This document shows, piece by piece, positions 23,853 through 33,376 of a DNA stretch of 64,000 bases. The notes below the pieces were generated by a model that did no database searches, was not told where the DNA came from, and was given only the letters and a program-made list of their open reading frames with translations. The DNA is from Luteirhabdus pelagi (GTDB lineage: Bacteria > Bacteroidota > Bacteroidia > Flavobacteriales > Flavobacteriaceae): positions 744,001-808,000 of the forward strand of contig NZ_JAECMS010000002.1 of assembly GCF_016827595.1 (NCBI RefSeq), written 5' to 3'. Position 1 is the first letter of the stretch, and each line of letters starts with the position of its first letter. Made by a program: the position numbers and the translations under genes.

Positions 23853-25355
23853 ATGAAATATATAATAATAGTGCTCGCCTTTTTGGCAATGTCCTGCAAT
23901 GACACCGCAGAAGACGCACACGCACACAACGAAGATGGTAGTCACGTTGGCGAAGAAATTCCACGATTGAGCCATACTATCTGGACGGATAAAACAGAGC
24001 TCTTTGTTGAGTTTCCTGCGCTTATAGTGGGTAACGGCAGCAAATTCGCAGCCCACTTTACGGTTTTGGATAAACACCAACCCGTTCGGGAAGGTTCTGT
24101 AACGGTAAGTTTGATAAAAGATGGTAAAGGAATCAGAAATAAGGCAGATGCACCGTCATCACCAGGTATTTTTTCGCCTGCTATACAACCAAAAGAAGCT
24201 GGGAACTATCAATTGGTTTTTGAATTGACGACACCAGAGTATTCAGATAGAATTTCCATTGATGATGTAATGGTATATGCCACTACGGATGAGGCCATAA
24301 AAGCTTTGGGTAAGGAAGAAGACGATGGAAGTATTTCGTTCTTAAAGGAGCAGGCTTGGAAAATCGATTTTCAGACCGCACCTGTTGTTTCTGGTAAAAT
24401 CTACGATGTCATCAACACATCAGGTGTTTGGATGCCATCGCCAGGTTCAACAAAGTCCTTGGCGGCAAAATCCAATGGTGTGGTGGATTTTAAAATGGAT
24501 AACCTTACAGAAGGTACAGCGGTAAAACAAGGCCAGCTGTTAATGAGCTTGAACAGTCAAGGTTTAGCTTCGAACAATTTGAGTACGGATATCGCTTCCG
24601 CGAAAGCGAAATTCCAACAAGCCAAATCGGAATATGAACGGAAGAAAGAGCTATACGAGTCTAAAATTGTCCCAAAATCTGAATTTGAGAAAGTGGAAAG
24701 CAGTTTTGAGATAGCCAGAGCTAACTATCAATCCTTGGTATCCGGTGTTTCGGGCGGAAGCAAACAAATCCGCGCCCCTTTTGATGGGTTTATCAAATCC
24801 ATAACCGTTTCAAATGGCGATTATGTAGCACAAGGCGTTGCGCTGGTAAGCGTTGGAACACATCAATCCAAGGTTTTAAAAACCCAATTGGCACCCGACT
24901 ACGGACTTACGATGGACAATGCACAGGGCATTTGGTATCAGGATAATGACGGCCAATGGAAGGACGTAACCGATGCAGAGGGCAAAATCCTTTCTATTGG
25001 TAAAGACGTAGAACGTGAAAACCCATTGATTTCTGTTTTCGCACAAGTAAACGCAGAGGTCGAAATGCCTGAAGGTAGCTTAACGCCCGTACAGATTGCG
25101 ATGGGAAATGCTACCCAAAACACAATGATTCCCGTGAATGCTCTTTTGGAGGACTATGGCAGCTATTCCGTTATCGTTCAGCTTTCGGGCGAAAGTTTTG
25201 AAAGACGACCTGTAAAGATTGGAAAACGCAATGGCGAAAATGTAGAGATACTGGAAGGTCTGCAAGTGGGCGAAGTGGTCGTGACAACGGGAGCGTATCA
25301 AGTTAAAATGGCTTCAATGTCCGGTTCTACACCGGCACACGGTCACGAACATTAA
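23853..25355 (+). CDS. RND efflux periplasmic adaptor lipoprotein (CzcB/CusB family, long form)
   Basis: A protein of 500 residues with a lipobox (LAMSC, residue ~15) and a His/Asp-rich stretch (DAHAHNEDGSH). An extra beta-rich domain of about 100 residues (IWTDKTELFVEFPALIVG ...) precedes the core. The core has lipoyl halves around SNGVVDFKMDNLTEGTAVKQ and APFDGFIKSITVSNGDYV, with a coiled-coil hairpin between. The C-terminus ends in HGHEH. It links the TolC gene at 22393 to the pump at 25368. Confidence 0.92.
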   Translation: MKYIIIVLAFLAMSCNDTAEDAHAHNEDGSHVGEEIPRLSHTIWTDKTELFVEFPALIVGNGSKFAAHFTVLDKHQPVREGSVTVSLIKDGKGIRNKADAPSSPGIFSPAIQPKEAGNYQLVFELTTPEYSDRISIDDVMVYATTDEAIKALGKEEDDGSISFLKEQAWKIDFQTAPVVSGKIYDVINTSGVWMPSPGSTKSLAAKSNGVVDFKMDNLTEGTAVKQGQLLMSLNSQGLASNNLSTDIASAKAKFQQAKSEYERKKELYESKIVPKSEFEKVESSFEIARANYQSLVSGVSGGSKQIRAPFDGFIKSITVSNGDYVAQGVALVSVGTHQSKVLKTQLAPDYGLTMDNAQGIWYQDNDGQWKDVTDAEGKILSIGKDVERENPLISVFAQVNAEVEMPEGSLTPVQIAMGNATQNTMIPVNALLEDYGSYSVIVQLSGESFERRPVKIGKRNGENVEILEGLQVGEVVVTTGAYQVKMASMSGSTPAHGHEH

Positions 25356-25367
25356 AAACGAAGAGAA

Positions 25368-28300
25368 ATGTTAAATAAAATATTATCAATTTCACTTCAA
25401 AACAGATTGCTCATTCTATTGGGAGCGGTTGCATTGAGCGTGTTGGGCATCTATTATGCCCGTACGATGAACGTGGATGTATTCCCAGACCTAACGGCAC
25501 CTACGGTAACCATTCTTACCGAAGCGCACGGAATGGAATCTGAAGAAGTCGAAAAATTAGTAACCTATCAATTGGAAACTGCCTTGAACGGTTCGCCCAA
25601 CGTGAGACGAATCCGTTCGTCATCGGCAGCAGGTATTTCCATTGTTTGGGTAGAATTTGAATGGGGAACCGATATTTACCGTGCACGCCAAATTGTAAGC
25701 GAACGCATCCCAATGGTACGAGAGAACCTACCCGAAGGAATCGGTGCGCCTACAATGGCACCTATATCTTCCATTATGGGCGAAATAATGCTCTTGGGCG
25801 TGACATCGGATAGTCTTTCGCCAATGGAATTGCGAACCTTGTCCGACTGGACCATCAGGCCTCGTATAAAAGCCATTGGCGGTATTGCAAATGTGGTGGT
25901 CATTGGTGGAGATTACAAGCAGTACCAAGTATTTGCCAATCCCGAAAAGATGAAGTATTACGACGTAAGCCTATCAGAATTGGTAGAACACGTTAGGGAG
26001 GCTAACGAAAATGCCCCTGGCGGTATTATAAACCAATATGGCAATCAATACATCATTAAAGGAAGCGGTAGAGCCTATGTGCTGGAAGACTTGCAGGAAG
26101 CGGTTCTAAAGCAAGTAAACGGCCAGACCATAAAGATTAAGGATGTGGCCACGGTACAAGTAGGAGCTGCCGATAAAATTGGCGATGGCTCGTTAAACGC
26201 AAATCCCGCTGTGATTCTGACCATTTCTAAACAGCCCGATGTAAACACCTTGGAGCTGACAGACCGCTTGGATGAAGCGATTGCTGATTTAGAATCCTCA
26301 TTGCCAAACGGGGTCAACATCAAAAGTCAAATCTTTAGACAATCCGATTTTATTGATGCTTCTATTAGTAATCTAAATATGACTCTTTTAGAAGGTGCAT
26401 TTTTTGTAATGATTATCCTTTTCATCTTTCTGATGAACTGGAGAACTACCGTTATTTCCTTGCTGGCTATTCCTATTTCATTATTGGTTTCCATCATCAT
26501 ATTAAAATGGTTGGGTTACACCATAAATACAATGAGTTTGGGTGGTATGGCCATTGCTATAGGTGCGCTGGTAGATGATGCCATCATCGATGTGGAAAAT
26601 GTGTATAAACGCTTGCGCGAAAATATCAGAAAACCGAAAACAGAGCGGGAATCGACCATAAAAGTAGTACGTGATGCTTCGGTAGAGATACGAAGTTCCA
26701 TTATCATCGCTACCTTAATTATTATTGTATCATTTGTGCCCTTGTTCTTTTTAAGCGGAATGGAAGGTCGCTTGTTGCAACCGCTGGGAATAGCCTTTGT
26801 AACATCAGTATTGACCTCATTGGTAGTTGCCGTGACGGTCACGCCTATTCTGTGTTCCTATTTATTGAGCAATGAAAAGCTTTTGAACAAGCAGGCTGAA
26901 GGTACACGCGTGGAGCGATGGCTACAAAGACGGTATGGAGCTCTTTTGGAACGTGTAACCAGAATACCCAAAACCATTATAGGCGTAACCGTGATTGCCT
27001 TTCTGTTAAGTCTGTTGGTTGTCATACAATTAGGGCGGAGTTTTCTTCCTGAATTCAACGAAGGCTCTTTGGTAATTAGTGTTGTCGGTCCCCCGGGAAT
27101 GTCTTTGGAAGAAAGCAACAAGACAGGTAAATTAATCGAGACTATACTATTGGATATGCCCGAAGTAGAGGTCGTTACCCGAAGACAAGGCCGTGCCGAA
27201 CTGGACGAACACGCGCAAGGTGTCAATGCTTCTGAAATTGATGTGCCTTTTGTCCTTGAGGACAAAACAAAAGAAGAGTTCTTTGAGGAAGTCCGAAACA
27301 AATTGAGCGTTGCACCAGGTGTCAATATTACCTTGGGACAACCCATCGCCCACCGTATTGACCATATGCTTTCCGGAACACGCGCCAATATTGCCATCAA
27401 GATATTTGGTTCAGATTTACAACAACTATTTGAAGTAGGCAAAAGCGTGGAACAGAACATCAAGGACATTGATGGATTGGCAGATGTTGCGGTTGACCAA
27501 CAAATTGAAGTACCGCAAATACGCATCAAACCCAAACGCCAGATTTTGTCGGCTTATGGAATGACGGTGGGTAATCTTATGGAACAAGTGGATATCGCTT
27601 TTGCGGGAGAAGAAGCGGGCGAGATTTATGAAGGACAGCAATATTTTGATTTGGTGGTCCGTTACGAAAAACCGTTTCGCGACAATATTGAGAACATCAA
27701 TAAGACCTTGATCAGTTTACCGAATAGAGGACAGACCACGTTAGGCGAATTGGCTACGGTACAATCCGTGAGTAGTCCAAATACCATCAATCGGGAAGAT
27801 GTGCAACGAAAGATTGTGGTAGCCGCCAATGTACAGGGCAGGGATTTGCGTGGTGCGGTAAACGAAATAAAGGAAGTTGTGGCCAATAACGTGAATATGC
27901 CAGAAGGCTACCGTGTGCAATATGGTGGACAGTTTGAAAGTGAATCCAAAGCATCACAGCTTCTCTTGATAACGGCCATCATCGCCATAGCTGTCATTTT
28001 CTTGTTATTGTATTATGAATTCAAGGACGTAAAACTGGCGTTCGTAGTGTTGATTAATTTACCTCTGGCATTAATTGGCGGCATCTTAATTGTCTATTTC
28101 ACATCAGGCATCATCAGCATAGCTGCGACCATTGGATTTATTAGTCTTTTTGGGATAGCAACACGTAACGGTATTTTATTGGTTTCTCGTTATGAAGATT
28201 TGCGAAAAGAAGGAATCCAAGGATTTCAATTGATAAAAAAAGGTGCATTGGATAGATTGAATCCCATATTAATGACTGCCTTTACCACAGGTCTGGCTTT

Positions 28301-28451
28301 GATACCATTGGCCTTAAAAGGTGGCGAACCTGGTAGTGAGATACAAAGTCCTATGGCAGTTGTTATTTTAGGAGGATTGTTATCGGCTACTATTTTGAAC
28401 TTGGTGGTAATTCCTTGTGTATATCAGTTGGTTCTGAAAAGGGAAAAATAG
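25368..28451 (+). CDS. CusA/CzcA-family RND heavy-metal efflux pump
   Basis: A full-length RND protein of 1027 residues with N-terminal helix, porter domains and two membrane bundles. The fourth-helix motif reads GGMAIAIGALVDDAIIDVENV. Unlike the pump at 4811 it has no TolC extension, matching the separate tolC gene in its operon. It is likely a metal/proton antiporter for Zn/Co/Cd or Cu. It ends the metal block and is followed by a strong terminator. Confidence 0.93.
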   Translation: MLNKILSISLQNRLLILLGAVALSVLGIYYARTMNVDVFPDLTAPTVTILTEAHGMESEEVEKLVTYQLETALNGSPNVRRIRSSSAAGISIVWVEFEWGTDIYRARQIVSERIPMVRENLPEGIGAPTMAPISSIMGEIMLLGVTSDSLSPMELRTLSDWTIRPRIKAIGGIANVVVIGGDYKQYQVFANPEKMKYYDVSLSELVEHVREANENAPGGIINQYGNQYIIKGSGRAYVLEDLQEAVLKQVNGQTIKIKDVATVQVGAADKIGDGSLNANPAVILTISKQPDVNTLELTDRLDEAIADLESSLPNGVNIKSQIFRQSDFIDASISNLNMTLLEGAFFVMIILFIFLMNWRTTVISLLAIPISLLVSIIILKWLGYTINTMSLGGMAIAIGALVDDAIIDVENVYKRLRENIRKPKTERESTIKVVRDASVEIRSSIIIATLIIIVSFVPLFFLSGMEGRLLQPLGIAFVTSVLTSLVVAVTVTPILCSYLLSNEKLLNKQAEGTRVERWLQRRYGALLERVTRIPKTIIGVTVIAFLLSLLVVIQLGRSFLPEFNEGSLVISVVGPPGMSLEESNKTGKLIETILLDMPEVEVVTRRQGRAELDEHAQGVNASEIDVPFVLEDKTKEEFFEEVRNKLSVAPGVNITLGQPIAHRIDHMLSGTRANIAIKIFGSDLQQLFEVGKSVEQNIKDIDGLADVAVDQQIEVPQIRIKPKRQILSAYGMTVGNLMEQVDIAFAGEEAGEIYEGQQYFDLVVRYEKPFRDNIENINKTLISLPNRGQTTLGELATVQSVSSPNTINREDVQRKIVVAANVQGRDLRGAVNEIKEVVANNVNMPEGYRVQYGGQFESESKASQLLLITAIIAIAVIFLLLYYEFKDVKLAFVVLINLPLALIGGILIVYFTSGIISIAATIGFISLFGIATRNGILLVSRYEDLRKEGIQGFQLIKKGALDRLNPILMTAFTTGLALIPLALKGGEPGSEIQSPMAVVILGGLLSATILNLVVIPCVYQLVLKREK

Positions 28452-28467
28452 CAAACGAATTACAATT

Positions 28468-28501
28468 AAAAACCTTCTTACTATGGTAGGAAGGTTTTTT
28501 T
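28468..28501 (+). terminator. Rho-independent terminator of the second RND operon
   Basis: AAAACCTTCTTAC and GTAGGAAGGTTTT pair almost fully (one A-G mismatch) around a TATG loop and end in a run of seven T. It lies 17 bases after the pump stop codon. Confidence 0.88.
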
Positions 28502-28515
28502 ATGCATTAATTTTA

Positions 28516-28686
28516 TAATCCCACTCAGCACATTCCCCTACATTCCGTGAAAAGAGCTTCATTACAAAGGTCTTGGACACAATCCCCAATTTCAGTTTTC
28601 CATTCCGTTAACCCTTCCCGTCCCGAAACTTCGGGACTGGGAAGGAACACTACATTTCCGTACCAAAATCGTGAATTATTTCGCTT
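28516..28686. repeat. Island-flanking direct repeat, left copy
   Basis: About 170 non-coding bases that recur at 35074-35272. Shared blocks include CACTCAGCACATTCCCCT, GAAAAGAGCTTCA, ACAAAGGTCTTGGACACAAT, CTTCCC/GGGAAGG arms and GGAACACTACATT. This copy carries an extra nested hairpin, GTCCCGAA/TTCGGGAC, in the loop between the arms CCTTCCC and GGGAAGG. With the terminator it fills the 307-base gap before 28759. Confidence 0.8.
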
Positions 28687-28758
28687 GAAACCCGTCTTAT
28701 TTTTCACAAAGTCTATTTGTTTTTTAATTCAGTTATATTGTGTGAAAATTTAGCTTAA

Positions 28759-29169
28759 ATGGAAAAACTAACGGAAAATAAAACCATTGAATTACTGATG
28801 CCTCATTTGGTTCAACAAGGCTATGAGATAGAGAGTTATTGCTTGGGCCAAACGAGAGGATATGATATTGTAGCTGTAAAGAATGGCCAAAAATTATTAA
28901 TTGAGGTAAAAGGTGCAAAAGCACATAAGGATTTGCCTACGAAGCGACGAGATTATTTCAACTCTGGACAGATTAAAACTCATTTGGGTAAAGCAATTAT
29001 TAAATGCTTAGAAACCAAAGTTGCGTTCCCAAATGCAAAAATTGCCATTGCACATCCTGAGGATGAACAAATAAGAAAAGCAATAGCCAGTATTATTCCA
29101 GAGCTCAATAAGATAGGTATACAACATTATTGGGTTAATGCTAATGGAACGGTAACCCTTGAAAAATAA
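28759..29169 (+). CDS. Putative PD-(D/E)XK nuclease-like protein
   Basis: A small soluble protein of 136 residues. It contains GYDIVAVKNGQKLLIEVKGA (residues ~33-52), where D, E and K fit the D-x(n)-ExK metal site of the PD-(D/E)XK nuclease fold; a preceding helix and a following basic stretch (KRRDYF) agree. No other domain is present, so it is a minimal stand-alone nuclease-like protein. It is the first gene of the repeat-bounded island, and its partner begins 18 bases downstream. Family assignment rests on the motif alone. Confidence 0.55.
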   Translation: MEKLTENKTIELLMPHLVQQGYEIESYCLGQTRGYDIVAVKNGQKLLIEVKGAKAHKDLPTKRRDYFNSGQIKTHLGKAIIKCLETKVAFPNAKIAIAHPEDEQIRKAIASIIPELNKIGIQHYWVNANGTVTLEK

Positions 29170-29187
29170 TTGATTTTGAATACAACA

Positions 29188-29931
29188 ATGAATTCCAAAT
29201 TATTTTCTTTATTTCATTTCTTGAATGAGAACAGATATCATAATAAAAGGGTCCAATCAAATTCTTATTACCGGTTTTTAGCGCCGTTCGATTCACTCGA
29301 AGATAAATTGTATTCAGTTCTTCATCACGTAGCGAATACACAAAGCCAACCTAAAATTGATTTACTCGCACCTTTTTTTCAGAAAGTATATTCGAATAAA
29401 TCGCAGCTTCATAGTTTTAAGACATTCATCGATTTTCTAACAGATAAAAAAAATGGTGCCTATAATTATGAATCCCTTTACAATGGTATGTTGAGACAAA
29501 AAGGTTGGGGCAACAAAACATCTGCCTTATTTACCAAAACCATTTATCACTTACATAATGTTAAGTATGAATTTCAAAATTCAATATGGGACGATGCACC
29601 CAAACTCATAGACGTGAACGAGAAATTTTTCTTGCCAGTTGATGCTGTGATTGAAGCAATTTTCCATCGTATTGACCCAACAACTAAATGGAATTTCCAT
29701 AAAATAAATAAACTGCTACTGCATAATTATTCTTCTGAAGAAATGGAAGTTTGGGATGACCTTTGGTTTTGGGGGTTTATAAATCAACGCGGTTCTGGTC
29801 TAACAAGAGAATTTGTTTGGAACGAATCCAAATATTGGGCATTACTTGAGACTGAAAAGAATAATGCTGTGATTGAAGAGATAAAATTGAAATCGTTGCA
29901 ATTCCTTTCCATATTGAACCCAAAACAGTAA
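29188..29931 (+). CDS. Unrecognised protein with HhH-glycosylase-like motif
   Basis: A soluble protein of 247 residues, starting at ATG 29188 rather than the TTG at 29170. The middle part reads RQKGWGNKTSALFTKTI and then FFLPVDAVIEAIF (residues ~105-155). This resembles the helix-hairpin-helix plus catalytic-Asp arrangement of HhH-GPD DNA glycosylases (GxGxKTA ... PVDTHV). No iron-sulfur cysteines are present. Together with the nuclease-like gene upstream it could form a base-excision-and-cut system. The resemblance is by eye and uncertain; otherwise function unknown. Confidence 0.45.
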   Translation: MNSKLFSLFHFLNENRYHNKRVQSNSYYRFLAPFDSLEDKLYSVLHHVANTQSQPKIDLLAPFFQKVYSNKSQLHSFKTFIDFLTDKKNGAYNYESLYNGMLRQKGWGNKTSALFTKTIYHLHNVKYEFQNSIWDDAPKLIDVNEKFFLPVDAVIEAIFHRIDPTTKWNFHKINKLLLHNYSSEEMEVWDDLWFWGFINQRGSGLTREFVWNESKYWALLETEKNNAVIEEIKLKSLQFLSILNPKQ

Positions 29932-30014
29932 CATATGTATTTGCTATTATCATATTCTAAGTTTGTCTGAATTTAGATAGATTTAATTTCCAATTATTAC
30001 CACTTAATCTATAT

Positions 30015-30053
30015 AGTGGCGAAAATTTGTTTTCAAATATTCGCCACTTTTTT
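30015..30053 (+). terminator. Rho-independent terminator inside the cargo island
   Basis: AGTGGCGAAAATTTG and CAAATATTCGCCACT form a 15-bp stem with one mismatch, loop TTTT, followed by six T. It separates the nuclease/HhH pair from the AbiE-like genes. A TAnnTTTG box (TATTTTTG, 30055-30062) follows immediately and may be the promoter of the next operon. Confidence 0.85.
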
Positions 30054-30083
30054 GTATTTTTGGCAAAGTTTTGATTTTTAACT

Positions 30084-30851
30084 ATGCCAAAGATTATTGA
30101 AAATAAACTGATACAAGCTTTCAAAGACCGTAGTTCTTTTGATAGGGATGCGCTATATAACTTCTATCTGGATTTCGAACCAGACCTAAAAGAAAGTACA
30201 TTTAGTTGGCGAATTTATGACCTGAAGAAAAAGGACATAATTAAAACCATTGGTCGTGGACTTTATGTTATTTCCTATAAACCTAAATATAAACCTCTTC
30301 TATCTGATAGTGTGTTCAAAATAGCCCGTAAAACCAATGAGCGTTTTGAAGATATAAAATATGCCATTTGGGAAACCCAATGGCTCAATGAGTTTTCTCA
30401 GCACCAGACGTCAAATCAAATGATTGTCGTCGAAGTAGAAAAAGAGTTTGTAGACTCACTCTATTACTACCTAAATGATAATCTAAGAATGGATTTTTTC
30501 CTAAATCCAGATGAAAAGGAAATTCAATTCTATATTTCAGAAAGTAACGTGCCAGTTATCATTAAACGTTTGGTGACAAGGGCACCCATACAAAAAATAA
30601 AAAATAAAAAAGCGGTAGTGCCCATTGCAACACTTGAAAAGATTATGGTGGACCTGTTTGCAGATGAAAATCTGCTACATTTTTACCAAGGTTCTGAAAT
30701 GGTAAACATTTACGAGAAAATAATTGATAGATATAGCATCAATTTTACAAAGTTGTTCAGCTATGCCAAGCGACGAAAAAAAGAACAGGAAATAAAGCAG
30801 TTTATAAGCAACAACATTCCAAATTTCTTAGAAGATATTAAATATGATTAA
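30084..30851 (+). CDS. AbiEi-like antitoxin (DUF6577-type)
   Basis: A protein of 255 residues with an N-terminal winged-helix-like region (ESTFSWRIYDLKKKDIIKTIGRGLYVI), as in AbiEi-type transcriptional autorepressor antitoxins, then a mixed alpha/beta domain with the segment VPIATLEKIMVDLFADE near residue 190. It overlaps the AbiEii-like toxin gene by eight bases, the usual order for type IV toxin-antitoxin pairs. It probably represses its own operon and antagonises the nucleotidyltransferase. Confidence 0.7.
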   Translation: MPKIIENKLIQAFKDRSSFDRDALYNFYLDFEPDLKESTFSWRIYDLKKKDIIKTIGRGLYVISYKPKYKPLLSDSVFKIARKTNERFEDIKYAIWETQWLNEFSQHQTSNQMIVVEVEKEFVDSLYYYLNDNLRMDFFLNPDEKEIQFYISESNVPVIIKRLVTRAPIQKIKNKKAVVPIATLEKIMVDLFADENLLHFYQGSEMVNIYEKIIDRYSINFTKLFSYAKRRKKEQEIKQFISNNIPNFLEDIKYD

Positions 30852-31947
30852 TAACAAAAGTTTTGAAAAGGAATGGCTGAATGGCTTCCGTGCAAAAAAG
30901 GAACATAAGGGTATCGATGTAACTATATTGGAAAAAATGGTTCACGCACTATCATTACTCGAACATTTAAAAGTTTTAGGACTTGATTTTGTTTTCAAAG
31001 GTGGAACATCACTTGTGCTTTTGCTAAAAGAAGGGAACCGATTTTCTATTGATATCGATATTATTTCCAGCGTTGAGCGTGATAAATTAGAAGAAATTTT
31101 GGATGCAGTTGTAGCCAATTCACATTTCAAAAAGCACGTGCTTAATGAGCATAGAAGTTATAAGGAAGGTGTTCCAAAGGCACATTACACCTTTGAGTTC
31201 GAGTCGGTATATAATCCAAACGTTCCTGGAACCATTCTATTGGATATCCTTTTTGACAGTCCGCACTATCCAGAACTTATAGAATCGCCCATTGAAACAC
31301 CTTGGCTGTCAATCGATGGAACTGCTACAACGATTACTACGCCTTCGGTAAACGCTATTTGTGGCGATAAGCTAACAGCTTTTGCACCAGATACCATAGG
31401 CATACCATACTACAAAGGCGACCAGTTATTTGCAATGGAAATCTGCAAGCAATTGTTCGACTTGGGAAAACTTTTTGAAAATATTACTGATGTAGCAATG
31501 GTAAAGAAAAGTTTTTCAGCTTTCGCGAAAGCAGAACTATCCTATCGAAGTTCAGACAAGGATTTTAGTAAAAGGAAACTCAATGAAAAGGATGTGCTAT
31601 GGGATTCCATAAATACCTGTGCTATTATGGCAAGACGAGAACGTAACCCAACCGCTGAAAAGAAAAAGAAATTTGCAGATTTAAGCTCTGGCATACGAAG
31701 CTTTGGTAGCGCATTTTTAATGACAGGACATTTTAGGATTGAAGAAGCATTGGCAGCTTCGGCCAAAGTAGCCTATTTGAATGCTATTATTCTACAAAAA
31801 GAGGATGTTGAAATAGAATATTATGAGAATCAGGATACAAAGGAATTGGTTATTAAAAATCCAGATTGGGCCTTTTTGAACAGATTAAAACGCCAACCCG
31901 ATAAATCTATATTTTATTATTGGTACAAGGTGGTAGAACTATTGTAA
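30844..31947 (+). CDS. AbiEii/AbiGii-type nucleotidyltransferase toxin
   Basis: A protein of 367 residues. The nucleotidyltransferase signature is visible as FKGGTSLVLL followed by RFSIDIDII (GGTS...DxD, residues ~50-80). The GDKLTAFAPDTIG block (near residue 180) holds the conserved lysine of AbiEii proteins. AbiEii toxins modify tRNA or other targets and cause growth arrest in abortive infection. Start codon overlaps the antitoxin gene. Target here unknown. Confidence 0.82.
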   Translation: MINNKSFEKEWLNGFRAKKEHKGIDVTILEKMVHALSLLEHLKVLGLDFVFKGGTSLVLLLKEGNRFSIDIDIISSVERDKLEEILDAVVANSHFKKHVLNEHRSYKEGVPKAHYTFEFESVYNPNVPGTILLDILFDSPHYPELIESPIETPWLSIDGTATTITTPSVNAICGDKLTAFAPDTIGIPYYKGDQLFAMEICKQLFDLGKLFENITDVAMVKKSFSAFAKAELSYRSSDKDFSKRKLNEKDVLWDSINTCAIMARRERNPTAEKKKKFADLSSGIRSFGSAFLMTGHFRIEEALAASAKVAYLNAIILQKEDVEIEYYENQDTKELVIKNPDWAFLNRLKRQPDKSIFYYWYKVVELL

Positions 31948-31957
31948 ATTAATGTGA

Positions 31958-32680
31958 ATGGAATTAAAGTATATTATAGAAATCTGTGTCGCTATCGACA
32001 TCGCAATTTTGGGTATAGCATATCCTATTATCGTGGATAAAATATCCAATATAGGTCACAAGTTTTCATCAAACTATCTGGCTAATGCTTTTGAAAATGA
32101 ATTTCCGCAGACAAAACTTTTTGGGATATTTCCCGGAAGGTCAAGAAGAATAACAGTATTTGAATGGGTTTTGTTCTTTACAATCGGCTCTTTTATATTC
32201 TTAATATTAGACCGTGAACCACTTTTTTGGAAGGATAGTTGGATGATGCAAAACTCAGCAAAACTTCTGACGCTATTCTTAACAGTATCATTGGTTGTCA
32301 TTTTTATTATTTGGTTAGATAAGGTTTCGCTGTACAATGGCAAGTCCACACGTTTGCTTACCTATATAATTTCCGAATACCGAAAGCTAAAAAAAGGCCA
32401 AGATGGCAATTACCATTTCAAGATTATTAACGAACTGGCAATATTTGCCATTAGGACACAGGATAAAGGTTTAGAAGAAACATTGGTTAATTTCTACACG
32501 GAAGAATTCAATAATTACCGTGCTAACTTCATTAGACCAAGAGAGGAAGAAAAACCAGATGGATTTGAAAACTTTAAAGTTGAGTTTAATCACGAGTTCC
32601 ACTATGGTATCAGGGAAATCATTAGAGAAGTTGCCAAAGGTAGAAATGAAGACTTACAAAGTCTCGAATATTTGTTGTAA
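31958..32680 (+). CDS. Unrecognised membrane protein, N-terminal part of a probably split gene
   Basis: A protein of 240 residues with three predicted membrane helices: residues 5-25 (IIEICVAIDIAILGIAYPII), about 70-88 (VLFFTIGSFIFLILD) and 102-122 (LLTLFLTVSLVVIFIIW). A cytoplasmic helical domain follows. The frame ends at TAA 32678-32680. Directly after it, the -1 frame continues without interruption into the next ORF (reading VSGVWLMGQGIFETP), so 31958-33375 looks like one ~470-residue membrane protein broken by a frameshift. No family recognised. It is 10 bases from the AbiEii gene. Confidence 0.7.
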   Translation: MELKYIIEICVAIDIAILGIAYPIIVDKISNIGHKFSSNYLANAFENEFPQTKLFGIFPGRSRRITVFEWVLFFTIGSFIFLILDREPLFWKDSWMMQNSAKLLTLFLTVSLVVIFIIWLDKVSLYNGKSTRLLTYIISEYRKLKKGQDGNYHFKIINELAIFAIRTQDKGLEETLVNFYTEEFNNYRANFIRPREEEKPDGFENFKVEFNHEFHYGIREIIREVAKGRNEDLQSLEYLL

Positions 32681-32694
32681 GTGGCGTATGGTTA

Positions 32695-33375
32695 ATGGGA
32701 CAAGGTATTTTTGAAACACCCATCTCAAATGACACCTATAAAGAACTTTGGCGCAATGTTGTACTTATATCAAACAATCCCAAATTTGTAGGTAACTATT
32801 GGGGTACGGCACATCAATATTTTAATTTTGGATTGCAACGAGTCTATGGCACAGATTACAGTTTTGAGACTAAAAAATATGATAACCAGTCGTTAATAGA
32901 TAAAAGAGACAACGAAAGAAAACGTTTTTTTGAGTTTCACTTGGCATTAGGAGGCTTATTGATATATCAGAAAAACTATGAAGCACTTAAAACGCTGTTT
33001 ACATACACACAACACCAGCCACCTAAATATGTTCTGCTGCCTAATAATATGACCGAGATTTTTACGTGGTTCAGTAGCTTTAAAGACGAGTTTGGGAGAG
33101 GTTATTACCCTATTGATTTATCATACCCTTTCCCAGGATTGGATAATTTAGGGAACAGAAGGCGTGTTACATTCTACATCTGTCAGTATTTGACATTGCT
33201 TTTTCTAAGGCAGTTTAAATTGCCAAAATACAATACCTACGATAACTTCACAGGACAACCTACTTTACCACAAGCCGAAGTGTTAGAACTATTACGATGG
33301 CAAGAATCCATAAATTATTTCAGGTTTTGTTTAAAAAAGGTGTTGAAAGATGAAAATCTCTTAAATACAATATGA
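32695..33375 (+). CDS. Unrecognised protein, probable C-terminal part of the split membrane protein
   Basis: A soluble-looking helical protein of 226 residues with many aromatic residues (NYWGTAHQYFNFGLQ; YYPIDLSYPFPGLDNLG). The frame is open upstream of the ATG into the end of the previous gene, in the -1 register. Without a frameshift it would be made from its own ATG, 14 bases after the upstream stop. No catalytic motif recognised. The next gene begins one base after its stop. Confidence 0.65.
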   Translation: MGQGIFETPISNDTYKELWRNVVLISNNPKFVGNYWGTAHQYFNFGLQRVYGTDYSFETKKYDNQSLIDKRDNERKRFFEFHLALGGLLIYQKNYEALKTLFTYTQHQPPKYVLLPNNMTEIFTWFSSFKDEFGRGYYPIDLSYPFPGLDNLGNRRRVTFYICQYLTLLFLRQFKLPKYNTYDNFTGQPTLPQAEVLELLRWQESINYFRFCLKKVLKDENLLNTI

Positions 33376-33376
33376 T

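Noticed and set aside
28547-28753. Short ORF within the left flanking repeat
   Set aside because: The matching right repeat has insertions that break the frame, so the repeat is not protein-coding.
32640-32720. Programmed -1 ribosomal frameshift in the island membrane gene
   Set aside because: No XXXYYYZ slippery heptamer or convincing downstream structure is visible; an indel is the simpler explanation.
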